A stretch of DNA of 64,000 bases from Megascapheus bottae (lineage: Eukaryota; Chordata; Mammalia; Rodentia; Geomyidae). Every line of letters starts with the position of its first letter. The first letter of the stretch is position 1. The notes beneath the pieces are model-generated. The model saw only the letters and a program-made list of their open reading frames with translations, searched no databases and was not told where the DNA came from. The position numbers and the translations under genes are program-made. The stretch is from NCBI GenBank assembly GCA_024803745.1, contig JANJXV010000002.1, positions 39,763,757-39,827,756 of the forward strand, written 5' to 3'. This document shows positions 1-11,039 of the stretch, one piece after another.

Positions 1-720
1 TTTCCTCTGTTAAACAATCTGAGTCCTTCAAACCAGGTAATCATTTGCTAAAGAATCTCTGCAGGAGATGCTGTGCACAAAACCACCTTAGCTCTCTTAT
101 CCTCCATCTCATATTCAGTCTGATGGACAGTATTACCACTGTTATTTACATATAGATTGCTCTGTACTATTATATATTGCCTAATCTTAGGCATTCATCC
201 CCCGTGAGCATTATCGTCTTTATGTGCAGATGAAAAGAAAACAACATACAAAGGTTAAGTGACTAATAGACATTCAGTGGCAAACAAGGAACTGAGCTTT
301 GGTCTTGACTATGAAACAACAGGCTCCACACCTACCAAATTATAAACAAAGAGTTCACTTCTTGAACATATGAGCGGGGCTCAAGTTCACGTGCCTTAAT
401 GCCTTGTCTGAAGGGGAGAATTAAATCGTTAAATCTTGGCTTAGCCTTTCTTCTCTATTTTATCTAGAGGAGGGGTATAGCACAACTGCTCTTAAATCTG
501 CCACATATGGTCACCTGCAGGCATAGATCAGAACTGTATCTAAAAGAAAAATGTTTTTCCATCCTATAAAACCTGCCACTCAAGCCTGCTCTGCAAAGCA
601 CAGTATTATTTCTTCAGTCCTTCATTAACTTGTAGTGGATTAATGGCAACCATTTCCAACTGACTCAGAACTCAAACACTTGTGAATAAGTTACCATAAA
701 CATACCTAGAGAAAAAGAAA

Positions 721-721
<1 letters not shown>
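1..721. other. Unassigned AT-rich intergenic or intronic sequence
   Basis: I recognise no gene, SINE or LINE here. Reading frames are short and broken on both strands. It is ordinary mammalian single-copy-looking sequence that ends at a GA microsatellite. Confidence 0.5.

Positions 722-772
<51 letters not shown>
722..772 (+). repeat. (GA)n microsatellite
   Basis: About 25 uninterrupted GA dinucleotides. An uninterrupted run of this length is probably length-polymorphic. Confidence 0.97.
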
Positions 773-780
<8 letters not shown>

Positions 781-1582
781 CCTATTTATTGGAGATGAGG
801 GCTATTGATATTTTGCTCAGATCCCTCCCATAAAAGTATAAAATTGAAAAGAATAGGATTTGTAATTCTAATTCCCATATATATGAAATCTTACCTTCTA
901 TTAAAGGGAAAACTAAGAACTTAAGAAGTAATGTATCCAATTCAATAATCCTTAATGGAGCCATTAACCAGGAAAAAAAACCAAACTCAGCAACAAATAG
1001 CAAAGTTGCCCACACATGATAGTTCTGAATTAACAAGACACAGTTTGACTAGTTAAATGTCTAGATCTTTCACTGTGTTTAGAAAACATATGATTCTGTA
1101 TAATCAGGAGAGTTAAAGACAATTCAGAGGTCACTTGACCTATTTGACATTATTTAAGGCAAGACAATGTTATTATCTTTAGTTTATTTCTGGGCTAGCA
1201 TAAATTTTAATTTACCAGTGGCCTCAGATCTCCCTAAAAGACATCATAAAAGGGAATATTTCTTTGAACATGTCTAGACAGTGTGTTTGTCAATATACTT
1301 TACAATATGCATTTGTGGTTTACATTTTTAAAATCAACCAACAAATGTCATAGTGTATTACATTATCTTTCTAAGAGGTTTCCCACAAAATAGAGCTTTG
1401 TGATTTTCCACTGAACACTCCAGTCATCCTGTTATACTTCTGGCACAAAGCCTTACTCCAAATCTCAGACTCCATATACATGCTTTTAGTGGTCCCATTA
1501 GATGGGTTTTATTTCCTATGAGGAATAGCTGCTTCAATATCTAGCTCTCGGTTTCACATGACTGGAGCATAATGCTACTTTA
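773..1582. other. Unassigned AT-rich sequence
   Basis: No recognisable repeat or gene. The minus-strand open frame at 782-1036 is short, AT-driven and has no recognisable domain, so I do not call it a gene. Confidence 0.5.
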
Positions 1583-1586
1583 AGGA

Positions 1587-1653
<67 letters not shown>

Positions 1654-1676
1654 GAAGAAAGGAAGAAAGGAAGAAA

Positions 1677-1749
<73 letters not shown>

Positions 1750-1805
1750 GAAAAGAGAAAGAAAAGAGAGAGAGAAAAGAGAGAGAGAGAGAAAGAAAGG
1801 GGAGA
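1583..1805 (+). repeat. (GAAA)n / (GGAA)n polypurine microsatellite
   Basis: More than 200 bp of GAAA units, with a block of GGAA-containing units near 1650-1685 and a GA-rich end near 1745-1800. The opposite strand encodes only Ser/Phe/Leu low-complexity peptide, which is a translation artefact. The polypurine strand asymmetry could support triplex or slipped structures, but this is inference. Confidence 0.96.
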
Positions 1806-2368
1806 AAATACTGCATTCTTTTCTTCAAATAGATGGCTCTTGAATTTTTAATAACCAGTCAAGAATTATTTTTAGTTTCTCCTGATGGATGCAAGAAAAA
1901 CAAACATTTTTATACCTTAATATTAATATAACAAGGCTGTGATTATCACATATCAGTATGATTAAATCTCTAGTATGAAACAGTGGAGACCACATCTTTT
2001 TGCATTGATCCTGGAGTTTGCTATTAACTGATACATACCTAATGTCTGCATTTTTGTTACAGTTTGATGAGCTTTGGAAGTGGTATGGCTAAGGCTATTT
2101 TTCCTTGGGAAAATTACAGATATGCATAAATGGAGACTGGTCAGCAGGCAGAAGTGATCTGTTAAAGTCTTCCTGGTAATATATCCTGCTTCTTAATTTC
2201 ATAAAGGTCAGAGACAAACCTTCAAATAGGGCCTATTAAAATTCTGCAAGACCAAGCCTGTTCAACCTCTAATATCTATGTGGAGGGTGAGGGAGAGGAA
2301 ATAAGACTCCAACCACTTTTACAAGGTTAGAGTGGGCCCTGTGTACATACGGCCATCTGAGGGGAGGA
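1806..2368. other. Unassigned sequence
   Basis: No recognisable repeat. Base composition becomes more balanced toward 2368, where the candidate block begins. Confidence 0.45.
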
Positions 2369-2870
2369 TCAAGCTCTGAAGATTTTAATTTCAGTGAAGT
2401 CATACAGAGCTAATGGAGCCACTGGCAATCGATAGCTCCTTCTCTCCTGTGAGAAGGAGAGATTTATTGAGCCCTCCCCACTGATTCCACATAGAGTACA
2501 GCAAGCAATGCTGATCGTTGTGTCTCCTAATTCCTGCAGTGTGCAAATGACTGGCCATTCATCGCAGCGATCAGCTTTCGCAGCCAGTATAGAGTTCTCC
2601 AATAATCTCTTAATATGTCCATTGGAAAAACATCTTTATGCCATTTAGGCTGGGGGATAAAGGGAACCAATAAATCATTTGCCCCTCTCCCTTCAAGTTC
2701 AGACTCCACTCAGGGAAAGATACAGGAGCCAGGATTGTGATGGTCAAAATAACAGCTTTATTATTACTAGTGAGCCGAGCCTGTTGTTCCAGTGAGCTCC
2801 TTTGCCTCCTGCCACAGGCCTTTGAACCATATTGATGGTTCAGCATATACGTTCAGTCTGTGGCTTCAGG
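2369..2870. other. Higher-complexity block, candidate conserved non-coding element or very old LTR
   Basis: The block is richer in GC and less repetitive than its surroundings and has few stops, so several overlapping minus-strand frames of 60-78 codons stay open. None of these resembles a protein I know. It carries short palindromic material (TCGCAGCGA near 2560) and AT-rich homeobox-like motifs such as CAATAAATC and TTTATTATTA. On the minus strand there is an AATAAA hexamer near 2465, so an old LTR or processed transcript is an alternative. Function is not shown by the sequence alone. Confidence 0.3.
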
Positions 2871-4117
2871 GTCACACACAAAATATGGACTAATGACTGT
2901 TAGACCCTCAAGTTCTTCACTAATCCAAACAGCAAGTTTCTAACAAGTACTAGAAATATTTCTCAAAACAGTTTCTTTTCATAACAAGTTTTTCCGAAAG
3001 GCAGGTATTTCCTAAGAACTTAAATCAAACCTCTATGTTGGCTCTTAGGGTATATCTATCTTTATCCACTTTATCTCTCCATAGTCACTAGAGAAAATAA
3101 TAAGGCCTGGTGTATGACCAATTCATCCAATGGTGATTATTTCTCATCATAATATATACAAATGCTGCTTTCTCTCCTGTGAGCATTGTATGCTGGAAAA
3201 TGTGCCCTAGGGTGGTTATTGAGTCCTCCACCACTGCTAGCATATAAACTGGGAGTTAACTGCATTTTGCATGTGAAAACAGTTTGGGCATTTATGACTC
3301 AAACTACATGAGATCATGGTTTGTCTGTCTCTACTTGGAACACTGTTGTAACTACTATCCACTGAACCACCAGAAAAGTGCCATGGATCAAATCAGCCAC
3401 CAAACGGCATCCAGTATGTTTTCCCTGTTATGTAACTGTGCCCACTGCTTCTCAAGTCATATTGTCAAATGTTATTAAGGAAATTAGATTTCCCAAGTGG
3501 CATCTATTGTTCACAAATTCTCTGCCATTTTTGTGCAATTAAAATGTGAGCTGGTGAGCTTACTAAAATAAATTATTGGCTCAGAATCACAGAACACAGG
3601 AACACATACAATGAGCAAGTTTCTTGGCTTTCACTTCACGTGAATATCTTTCTTTTTGTCTTTTGCTTGCACTTATTAAATTTGCATTTATTAAATTCAA
3701 ATGGACATCTTCAAAGATCAAAGAAAGATCAAATAGTCACCTGGGACTGTTCTCAGCAATTCAAAGGATTAGATCAATGGTTTTGCTGTGGCTAAAATGA
3801 AATCATCAGATCAAGGGCAAGTTCACTAAGCAAAGCACTCATCATCCTCAGCATGGCAGCCTACAGAGTCATATAACAGGTATATGATCACTGTTTTGTC
3901 CTTTTTATTGGTTCATAATACACAGGTATGAACTTGCCTAGTAGAGCAAGAAGAGAAAGATCATGCTTAATTCCCCACACTCTCGCAACTTCCAAACATT
4001 TATGTCTAATGCTTTCTACCAAGTTTACTGAACTCTGGAAACAATCAGAAAAAATGTCACAAATTTTAAATCTCATTCTTACACAGTTGAAAAAGGAAAA
4101 CTCAAACAATAAATGAT
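2871..4117. other. Unassigned sequence
   Basis: About 1.2 kb without a repeat or gene that I can identify. Open frames at 3284-3478 (+) and 3928-4116 (+) are short and featureless. Confidence 0.45.
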
Positions 4118-4312
4118 TGGAGCCAGGAGTGTGGCCTAGTGGTAGAGTGCTTATGAAGCACACATAAAGTCCTGGATTTGATTTCCTGGTACCACATCCA
4201 CAGAAAAAGCTGGAAGTGGTGCTGTGGCACAAGTGATGGAGCTCTAACCTTGAGAAAGCTCAAGGACAGTGCCCAGGCATTGAGTACAAGCCCCAGGACT
4301 GGCAAAAAAGTA
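4118..4312 (+). mobile_element. IDL-Geo dimeric SINE
   Basis: The left arm is an ID-like tRNA-derived head with an A-box region (CTAGTGGTAGAGTGC) and a degenerate B-box. It continues through the usual linker (TACCACATCCACAGAAAAA) into the Geo right arm, which ends in GGACTGGC plus an A-rich tail. It is fairly diverged, with a TATGAAGCA lesion in the middle of the head. I do not see convincing TSDs. Confidence 0.88.
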
Positions 4313-4361
4313 ATAAAAATTTTATTTAAAAAATAAAAAATAATCCTTTTAATGTAACTTC

Positions 4362-4570
4362 CAGCTCAGACTCTGACAGGCTCATGCCTGTAATCCTAGC
4401 TACTCAGGAGGCTGAGGTCTGAAGATGGTGGTTCAGAGCCAGCCAGGGCACTAAAATGTCCATGAGACTCTTATCTCCAATTAATCACCAGAAAACCAAA
4501 AGTGGTACTGTGGCTCAAGGAGCAGGGCAGTAACCTTGAACTGAAGAGCTCAGAAATAATATTAAGTCCC
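4362..4570 (+). mobile_element. 7SL/B1-head plus Geo-arm SINE
   Basis: The head contains CTGTAATCCTAGCTACTCAG and GGAGGCTGAG, the 7SL-derived core shared with Alu and B1. It is followed by GAGACTCTTATCTCCAATTA and a Geo arm starting near AAAAGTGGTACTGTGGCTC. The 3' end is eroded and runs into an AT microsatellite. Confidence 0.85.
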
Positions 4571-4577
4571 ACAATTG

Positions 4578-4611
4578 GATATACATATATTATATATATA
4601 TATATATATAT
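4578..4611 (+). repeat. (TA)n microsatellite
   Basis: Nearly pure TA repeat directly after the preceding SINE, possibly grown from that element's degraded tail. Confidence 0.9.
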
Positions 4612-4792
4612 TCCTCTCTGGCTAAGAGGAGCTTTCTTTTCACTGTGTTAAGTACATAGGCTACTATTTTAAAGGCAAAAGCAAAAAGAATTCTGCTTAA
4701 AATCTCCTCATGTGTTGTATACTAAATATTATATAGGCATTGCAATCCTAATAATATCAAATTTTCATATTAGGACATGGAATTCATTGGGA

Positions 4793-5062
4793 ATTAATGG
4801 CTCATGAGTGCAATCTTAGCTGCTCAGGAGGCTGAGATCTGAGAATCATAGCTCAAGGTCAGGCCAGGCAGGAATGTCCCTAAGAATCCTATGTCCAATT
4901 AACTACTGAAAAGCAGAAATTGGACATTTGTCTGCCTAGACTGGTCTCAAATCATGTAATTCTGCAGAATTGTGCCCACTGGGCCCAGCAATATAGAGCA
5001 TTAGCCTTAAACACAAAATCTAAGAAGCAATAACCGGACCTAGTTCCAGGACCAGCACACAC
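4793..5062 (+). mobile_element. 7SL/B1-head plus Geo-arm SINE, interrupted
   Basis: A 7SL-like head (GCTGCTCAGGAGGCTGAG) leads into a Geo arm that should continue from about 4915. Instead 4924-4990 is occupied by a foreign, antisense B1-like segment. After it the Geo arm resumes with TAGAGCATTAGCCTTAA and ends near CCAGGACCAGCACAC. The interruption has no visible poly-A or TSD. Confidence 0.75.
4924..4990 (-). repeat. B1-like segment inserted in antisense inside a SINE
   Basis: The reverse complement of this stretch matches 6335-6401 with about four mismatches by eye, including the same odd join between the head (GTGGGCACAATTC) and the downstream core (GAATTACATGATTTGAGACC). It sits in the middle of another SINE's Geo arm, so it arrived later than that SINE. 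See the finding on a templated insertion. Confidence 0.7.
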
Positions 5063-6334
5063 ACAGAAAAGGAAGAAACAAAATTGTCCCACAGTTTGGT
5101 ATTGTAGCAAGAGGCAAAGTAAAAATTACAACTATATATCCTATGATTCTATATCCACAATCAAAACTGGCCATAATCTTCTTGTTGTGTGACTCATGAA
5201 ATCATACTCCATGTTTGAATTATTCCAAAGGTACAAAATGCAGAATACCCTTAAAATGGTTCAGATTTGGGTGACCCACAATAATTTTAGATATAACTTT
5301 TCATTCATTAATCTATAAACATGCAGAAATTTAACAAAAGAATTTTAGAAGAGAATTCAGGTTTTTAGTGTCATATATTACTTGGTTTTCAGTCAAAGGA
5401 TGAGAAAGGTCTATATAGAAATTATCATGGAATTCTATTATCCTATGTGTTGTGATTCAAATTAAATAAAAGAAAATTGACAATGATAAATCTGACTAAA
5501 TATTCGACTAATATAGAAAAGAGAATGGGGCAAAACCAGTTGTGAATTCCAGTGCTGAGCTTCCTTGACTGCAATATGTCAACTTTAAAAAAAACACCAA
5601 GTAAAACATTTACAAATTAAAAGCATATACTTCCTTACTGATAGCATGAAGATTAAAGGAAGATGGAATTTTGTCAGCAGATAGCTTATGAATTGTCTAT
5701 AATAACAAAAATATGAGATTTCCTTTAGACAGGATGCATCTCTCAAACTTTCCTTAAACTTTTAATCCTGCTTCCTCTACCTCCACAGTACTGTGATTAT
5801 AGTTGTGAACCAAGCAAATCTGGCTGAAAACAAAAGATTATATTTAGTGTGGGACATAGTCGGGGATATAAATGAGATACAGAAAGCTATAATATAATGT
5901 TTCTACATTTCAGAGAAAAGAAAGAAGATAGGTAACAATTATATCTCACTTCAAAATTGTAAATAGCTATCAAAGCAATATAAGAAGACTCTATAGGGCA
6001 TGGCTCATTATTTCTATGCGCCATACTCTGGCCTTTCCTAAAGCATAGTAAATATTCCTTTAATAATGGAATAAAAATACTTTAAACAGTACAAATGTAA
6101 ATTAAGTTTTCTTTTACTAAATGGTGAAATTTCTAATGTGGTCAGCAACGTGCCACTGGTTCTTGCTTGCTGTTAAAATAACTTATATTTGATTAACTGT
6201 CAGCATATACAAAACCTAAGCATATTTATGAATATCATATGGCCTAATAGTTCTATTCCAGAAGTGTACATGCTTTCCTCTTTTATGTGTGCCCTAAAAG
6301 ACAGAGATAAGAATACATGGTCGGTATGGTAAAT
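5063..6334. other. Unassigned AT-rich sequence
   Basis: About 1.27 kb with no recognised gene or repeat. All frames are short. Confidence 0.45.
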
Positions 6335-6690
6335 TGCTGGGCCAAGTGGGCACAATTCTTCAGAATTACATGATTTGAGACCAGTCTAGGCAGGAAAATG
6401 TGTTGGATACTATCTCAAACATTAGCTGGCCATAATGTCATGGAAACCATGCAAACGATTGGGAGAATCATGGTTCCAGGGTAGCCTGGACAAAGAGTTT
6501 GCGAGACCATATCTCAATGAATTCACTGGGTGCGATGGTATGTGCTTTCCATACTACCACTAGTTGGGATGTATAAATGGGAGAATCATGGTCTGGGATT
6601 CTCAAAACTCACACTTCCACAAGTAGGGCTCAGTAGAGCACCTGATTACTAAGCACGAAGACCAAGTTCCTAAGTTCAAACTTCACTATT
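6335..6690 (+). mobile_element. Older composite SINE: repeated B1-like units with an ID-like tail
   Basis: Successive B1-like pieces are seen: GATTTGAGACCAGTCTAGGC, then GGTTCCAGGGTAGCCTGG, then a third degenerate unit with GGGAGAATCATGG. They are followed by an ID-like tRNA-derived tail (GGGCTCAGTAGAGCACC ... AGTTCAAAC). The first unit carries an internal deletion that is shared with the inverted segment at 4924-4990. Subunit boundaries are approximate. Confidence 0.6.
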
Positions 6691-6710
6691 AATAAAGAAA
6701 AGAGAAGGAA

Positions 6711-6727
6711 GAGAGAGAGAGAGAGAG
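6711..6727 (+). repeat. Short (GA)n tract in purine-rich sequence
   Basis: A GA run inside a purine-rich stretch (about 6690-6750) after the composite SINE. Confidence 0.85.
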
Positions 6728-6782
6728 GTGGGGGGAGAGGGAGAAAGTTGATCAAAGAATACAATTAAAACTATGAAAGTGA

Positions 6783-6987
6783 GGTCAGGAGTTTGGCCTA
6801 GTGGTAGAGTGCTTGCCTAGCATGCACAAAGACCCAGGTTCGATTCCTCGTAACCACATACATAGAAAAAATGCTGGAAGTGTTGCTGTGGCTCAAGTGG
6901 TAGAGCTCTAGCCTTGAGAAAGCCCAAGGACATTGCTCAGACCCAGAGTTCAAGCTCCAGACTGGCAAAAAAACAAACAAAAAAATC
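6783..6987 (+). mobile_element. IDL-Geo dimeric SINE with TSDs
   Basis: Complete dimer: ID-like head with A-box CTAGTGGTAGAGTGC and B-box GGTTCGATTCC, linker, Geo arm ending in ACTGGC and an A-rich tail. It is flanked by the direct repeat CTATGAAAGTGA at 6771-6782 and 6988-6999, which shows L1-type target-primed insertion. Confidence 0.95.
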
Positions 6988-7239
6988 CTATGAAAGTGAC
7001 AAATCATAGAGCAGACTAACAATGTTACCTGTGGATTCTTGAAAAGGTAAAGATTGAATAAACTACAGGATGGCAGGTCAAATGCAAAGGAAAACATAAG
7101 AAATGTTCTCGATGATACAGTTCCAAACCCCACATGTATTTAAAAGGAGAATAAAAAGCATTGTGAACTAATGTATGCCAAAATTCAAAACAGAAATAAA
7201 ACACCCACAAGAAATAATACATCAAAATTAATATAGGAT

Positions 7240-8040
7240 ATCTGAAATTCATTTCTTTTAGAATCAGTTAAAGGGTTGAAATCTATCATCAACACATTTT
7301 ATCAGTAACACCCCAGGCACAAATGAGTTTATTGATGAAATCAATCAAAGACATTACACAAATTCTATACAAATACAGAAAATTGAAAGGGAGAAAGAAC
7401 TTCTAATCAGGTTTTATAAAGGCCATGAAAGTCTGACAAATACATTACACAAAAAGAAATTTGCTGATGATATTTCTATGCACACAGACCCAATAAAACT
7501 CAAAACATAGCAAGTTAAATGCAGCAATACATCGGCTATCAATACTATGCAAAACATCATCACTGAGGTATTCACAACAGAAAGCAAGGGTGATTTCCCA
7601 TCCCCCAAATATATCAATGAGCTTTACCACAATAACTGAATAAACATACACCATATGAACATTTCAATAAATAAAATGCATTTGGAAAAACTCAACTCTT
7701 ATCCACAATAAGCACTCTCAGAAAATAGAAATATAAGATTTCTATAATTTAGAAATGGCAACTACAGTTGCGAAGATTAGAGACAAGGCAACAATCTATA
7801 CTTATCACTATTATTCTATTTTAGTGTAACATTAAGAAATGCATAAACCTTAAAAATAAAGAATTAGAGTTGCTATTTAATATATACTATGCACATCTTA
7901 AATAATATAGAAAAGAATTAATCAAATTAAATGGATTTATGAAGGTGACGGGGTATAAGATTAATGTATAAAAATGACATTTAAATAAAGCAGTAGCAAA
8001 GAATTTGGAAAATAATGAAATAAATTCTAAGAAATGGAAA
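7240..8040 (+). mobile_element. Ancient L1 ORF2 relic, reverse-transcriptase region
   Basis: Highly diverged but collinear with mammalian L1 ORF2 DNA across the reverse-transcriptase region. Traces of the usual order can be followed, ending with the GGGTATAAGATTAATG-like stretch that lies just after the catalytic core. No open frame survives. It is probably the upstream part of the same ancient L1 that resumes at about 8940. Confidence 0.6.
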
Positions 8041-8159
8041 CAAGAAGTTTTTATTATACTGCTTCAGGTTCTTTTTCTTTTTCTTTCTTTGGTGTACTAC
8101 CTTTTGTCACTGTTTTTGATTTCTGTACACTTTGTCTTTATGTAAGTTCATATGATTCA

Positions 8160-8400
8160 GGAAAGGGAAGGGAAAGCACAGAAACAGTGGAACAAAGGAA
8201 GAACCAATTCAGCAGTGATACTCACTAGACACTGCGTTAGAACTATACAACTTGGGGAGGAGAGAGGGAGGGGTAGGAAAAACTGGGAGAAACAAGGGAG
8301 GGGTGATAATGTTAAAAAAAAAAAACATGTACTCAATACCTGACTTATGTAACTGTAGCCACTCTGTATACCACCATTACAATGTTTTTAAAGTAAAAGA
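8160..8400 (+). mobile_element. Older L1-type 3' end
   Basis: It shows the order seen at other 3' ends in this window: a G-rich GGGAGGAGAGAGGGAGGGG-like block, then a GATAATGTT block, then TGTAACTGTAGCC ... TGTATACCACC, then an A-rich end. The same order recurs at 46140-46366 and 63005-63155. It has no coding content. Confidence 0.6.
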
Positions 8401-8457
8401 GGTAAAAAATACTCCTAACATTCCCTTTAGATCTAAGGTTAAAAATATAGATTCAAC

Positions 8458-8775
8458 AGACTGGGCATACTGATTTATTTCTCCAATCCCAAGTTCTCAG
8501 GAGGCAGAAATCTGAGGGATCACAGTTTGAGGACAGCCTGGAAAAATAGTAAAACCAAAATCTCAACAAACCAGGCAAGTGTAGTGGTCTATGACTATAA
8601 TCTTAGTTAGATGGAGAGTGTAGGTACAGAGATTACAGTCGAAGGATATCATCATGGAAAAAATATATGAGAGTACATTTAAAAAATACACGAAAACTAA
8701 AAGCAAATCAGTGCTGGCAGTGTGGTTCAAGTGCAGAGTTAAAACCGCAATGCCAATAAATGAAATAACAGACAA
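8458..8775 (+). mobile_element. Old B1-like composite SINE
   Basis: Two degenerate 7SL/B1-like units are visible (TTCTCAGGAGGCAGAAATC, then a second after CAGGCAAGTGTAGTGG), with a Geo or ID-like remnant (GTGTGGTTCAAGTGCAGAG). Substantial divergence makes the edges uncertain. Confidence 0.5.
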
Positions 8776-9444
8776 AAAAACTTCAAGAGCAAAACATTTC
8801 ACAAAAATTAATAAAATAAAAATCTAAATAAATGAAAATTTATAGAAGATTCACTTACATTATAAATATGTCCATTCCTTTGTCCATGTTTCTCTATAAA
8901 TGTATTACAGTAACTATAAAGATAATATGCTGTTTTCTTTGGTTGAAACAGGCACATTGGTTCAAAGTTGCATACAGAAATGAAAATCTGTTAAACCCAA
9001 GTTTAGTACCTCAAAAAAGAATTATTTGGGGAGATTTAGTGTTGATTATAGTATTTATTATAAACTTACAGCAATTAAGAAAATGTGTTGTTGACACAAA
9101 ATAAAAATAAATTTTAATTAGTGAAACAAAGTTTATAGCTATTTGTCAACAAATATCTGAGGCTGCTCAGAATAAGATAAGAGAGATTTTAATGATTCTG
9201 GAATCATTTGACAAATCTGTAGAAGAAAAATAGACCATAGCACCTATCTCAGACCAAATGTAAATATTAATTTAATCTTTATTATAGTTCTAGAGACAAA
9301 TATAAAATATGCATCATTAAAATACATAGATGATTTTTTAAATTCTGTGATGGACAGACATTCACTCCTATTAGGAGTGAAATTTAAAAGGTTAGAATAA
9401 ATGTTAAAGTAAAAACTTTCTGATCTTTAGAAGACATCACTAGA

Positions 9445-9640
9445 GGGGCCGGGAGTTTGGCCTAGTGATTAAAGTGCTTGCCTAGCATGCAAGAAGACCG
9501 GGTTTGATTCCTCGGTACCACATACATAGAAAAAAGCCAGAAGTGGTGCTGAGGCTCAAGTGGTAGAGGTCTAGCCTTGAGAAAGTCCAAGGACAGTGCT
9601 CAGGCCCTGAGCTCAAGCACACGACTGGCAAAAAAAAAAA
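9445..9640 (+). mobile_element. IDL-Geo dimeric SINE with perfect 16-bp TSD
   Basis: Full dimer with a long A tail, flanked by AGAAGACATCACTAGA at 9429-9444 and 9641-9656. The perfect TSD suggests a recent insertion. Its A-box region reads GTGATTAAAGTGC rather than the commoner GTGGTAGAGTGC, a variant shared in kind with the SINE at 62489. Confidence 0.97.
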
Positions 9641-9777
9641 AGAAGACATCACTAGAGAAAATGTAAAAGCAAACCATAGACTGGATAAAAGGATTTGCTA
9701 GATGCATTGCTATATTAAAGATTTAAATTTCGATTATATAAATATTTCTAAAACTCAATATTTCAAAAAACAGTCCA

Positions 9778-9945
9778 GATAACAAGGTAAGATACTGTGA
9801 GAGGAAAACAAGATGATGGGAGGGGATGTGGGGAGGGAAATGGGAACAAAAACATGAGAAGAGGTATTAATATTTATAAAGTAATGCACCTTCTATCTGA
9901 CAAATATAATGTAACCCTTCCATTAATTACAATAAAAATATTTTT
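9778..9945 (+). mobile_element. Severely 5'-truncated L1 (3' UTR end only)
   Basis: This carries only the last ~165 bp of the L1 3' UTR: G-rich tract, ACAAAAACATGAGAAG, GCACCTTCTATCTGAC, GTAACCCTTCCATTAATTAC and AATAAA. It is flanked by AAAAACAGTCCA at 9766-9777 and 9946-9957, and is nested in the ancient L1 relic. Confidence 0.93.
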
Positions 9946-10560
9946 AAAAACAGTCCAATTTAAAAATTAAATTTGAGCACACACATTTTACAAAAGAAAA
10001 ATTGAGAGTAAGTCTATAAAAAGGCATTGATGTAATATCACTGGAGAAAACTCCAAATGAAACCAACAGCCCAAACTATACAAGTGACCAAAGGAAACTG
10101 CTGACAATCTAATGAGATTTATAAATTATTCAGTTGCTTCGCATAATCATTTGGTAGTTTTTTACACAGTTAAACTCATACTTTATGACAATAATTTCAT
10201 CATAGCTATTGGAGTAGTTACCTTTTGATGTAATAATTTCTAGATATTTGTCAAAGAGAAAAGCATATCATATATCCTGAAATGACATGTAGCAGAATTT
10301 TTGTAGCTAATCTACTCTTCACAGCTCTAACTTGAAATAATTCAAAAGTCCATCAACAATGGACTGGGAAAATAAATTTTAGTCGCAGAGTAGAATGCTA
10401 TTCTAGAGGGTTGGGGAGGGTGGAAAAATGCTTCTTTATTTAATCGTATAGATGAATCTCAAAACCTTCCTTTTGAATCAAGAGAAGCCAGAGGGAGACA
10501 CAACTAGAGATAGAGGTTTAAGAAAAAGCATCAAATAGATGCACATATTTTTCACAACAT

Positions 10561-11039
10561 CATCATCATAATATTCAAAGCTCAGTCCCAATTCCATCAA
10601 ATGGAATGAATTAAGTATGAGACATTCATGGAATTTTGCTGTCACCAAGAATACAATACCATCCCTGATATTGTATTCACAAACAATGTTGAGGAAAAAT
10701 CATATCAAAGAGTACAATTACATACACTATTTTAAAAGTAGAGAAAAACCAAGGCGTACTGTTAGGAGTTGCCATAATGATTAACTTTGAAAATTAATGA
10801 CTAGTTGGATCATAAATTTTCTGAAGCTAATATTATGCTATTTCATCATTTGGATTTTGGCATTTCCTTATAAAATTTCATTTAGGTGTTACAGGTGCTT
10901 CAGGTATTTTATATGCACTTTTCTTCAATAGTGAATATATGTATTTTCAAAGAAAAAGAAGATGAAGTGGCAAGCCAGAGAAATACCTTCCATCCTTTGG
11001 CCATGCGATGTCATTCATAGCTGTCACAATGCAAGGTGG
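10561..11039. other. Unassigned sequence
   Basis: AT-rich sequence between the old L1 relic and the candidate conserved block. No gene or repeat recognised. Confidence 0.4.

Larger units (their letters stand above)
8940..10560 (+). mobile_element. Ancient L1 ORF2 relic, C-terminal region, interrupted twice
   Basis: Diverged sequence collinear with the mammalian-wide type of L1 ORF2 3' half. It includes AAGTCCATCAACAATGGACT and GATGAATCTCAAAA, which are characteristic of the 3' end of old L1 families. It is interrupted by a young IDL-Geo SINE (9445-9640) and by a young L1 3' end (9778-9945), each with its own TSDs. The host element is therefore older than both. No frame is intact. Confidence 0.65.

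Noticed and set aside
1580..1828. 82-codon minus frame rich in Ser/Phe/Leu
   Set aside because: It is the translation of a GAAA microsatellite.
6783..6870. tRNA gene at SINE heads
   Set aside because: A and B boxes are present, but the element is a dispersed dimeric SINE with TSDs, not a folded tRNA gene.
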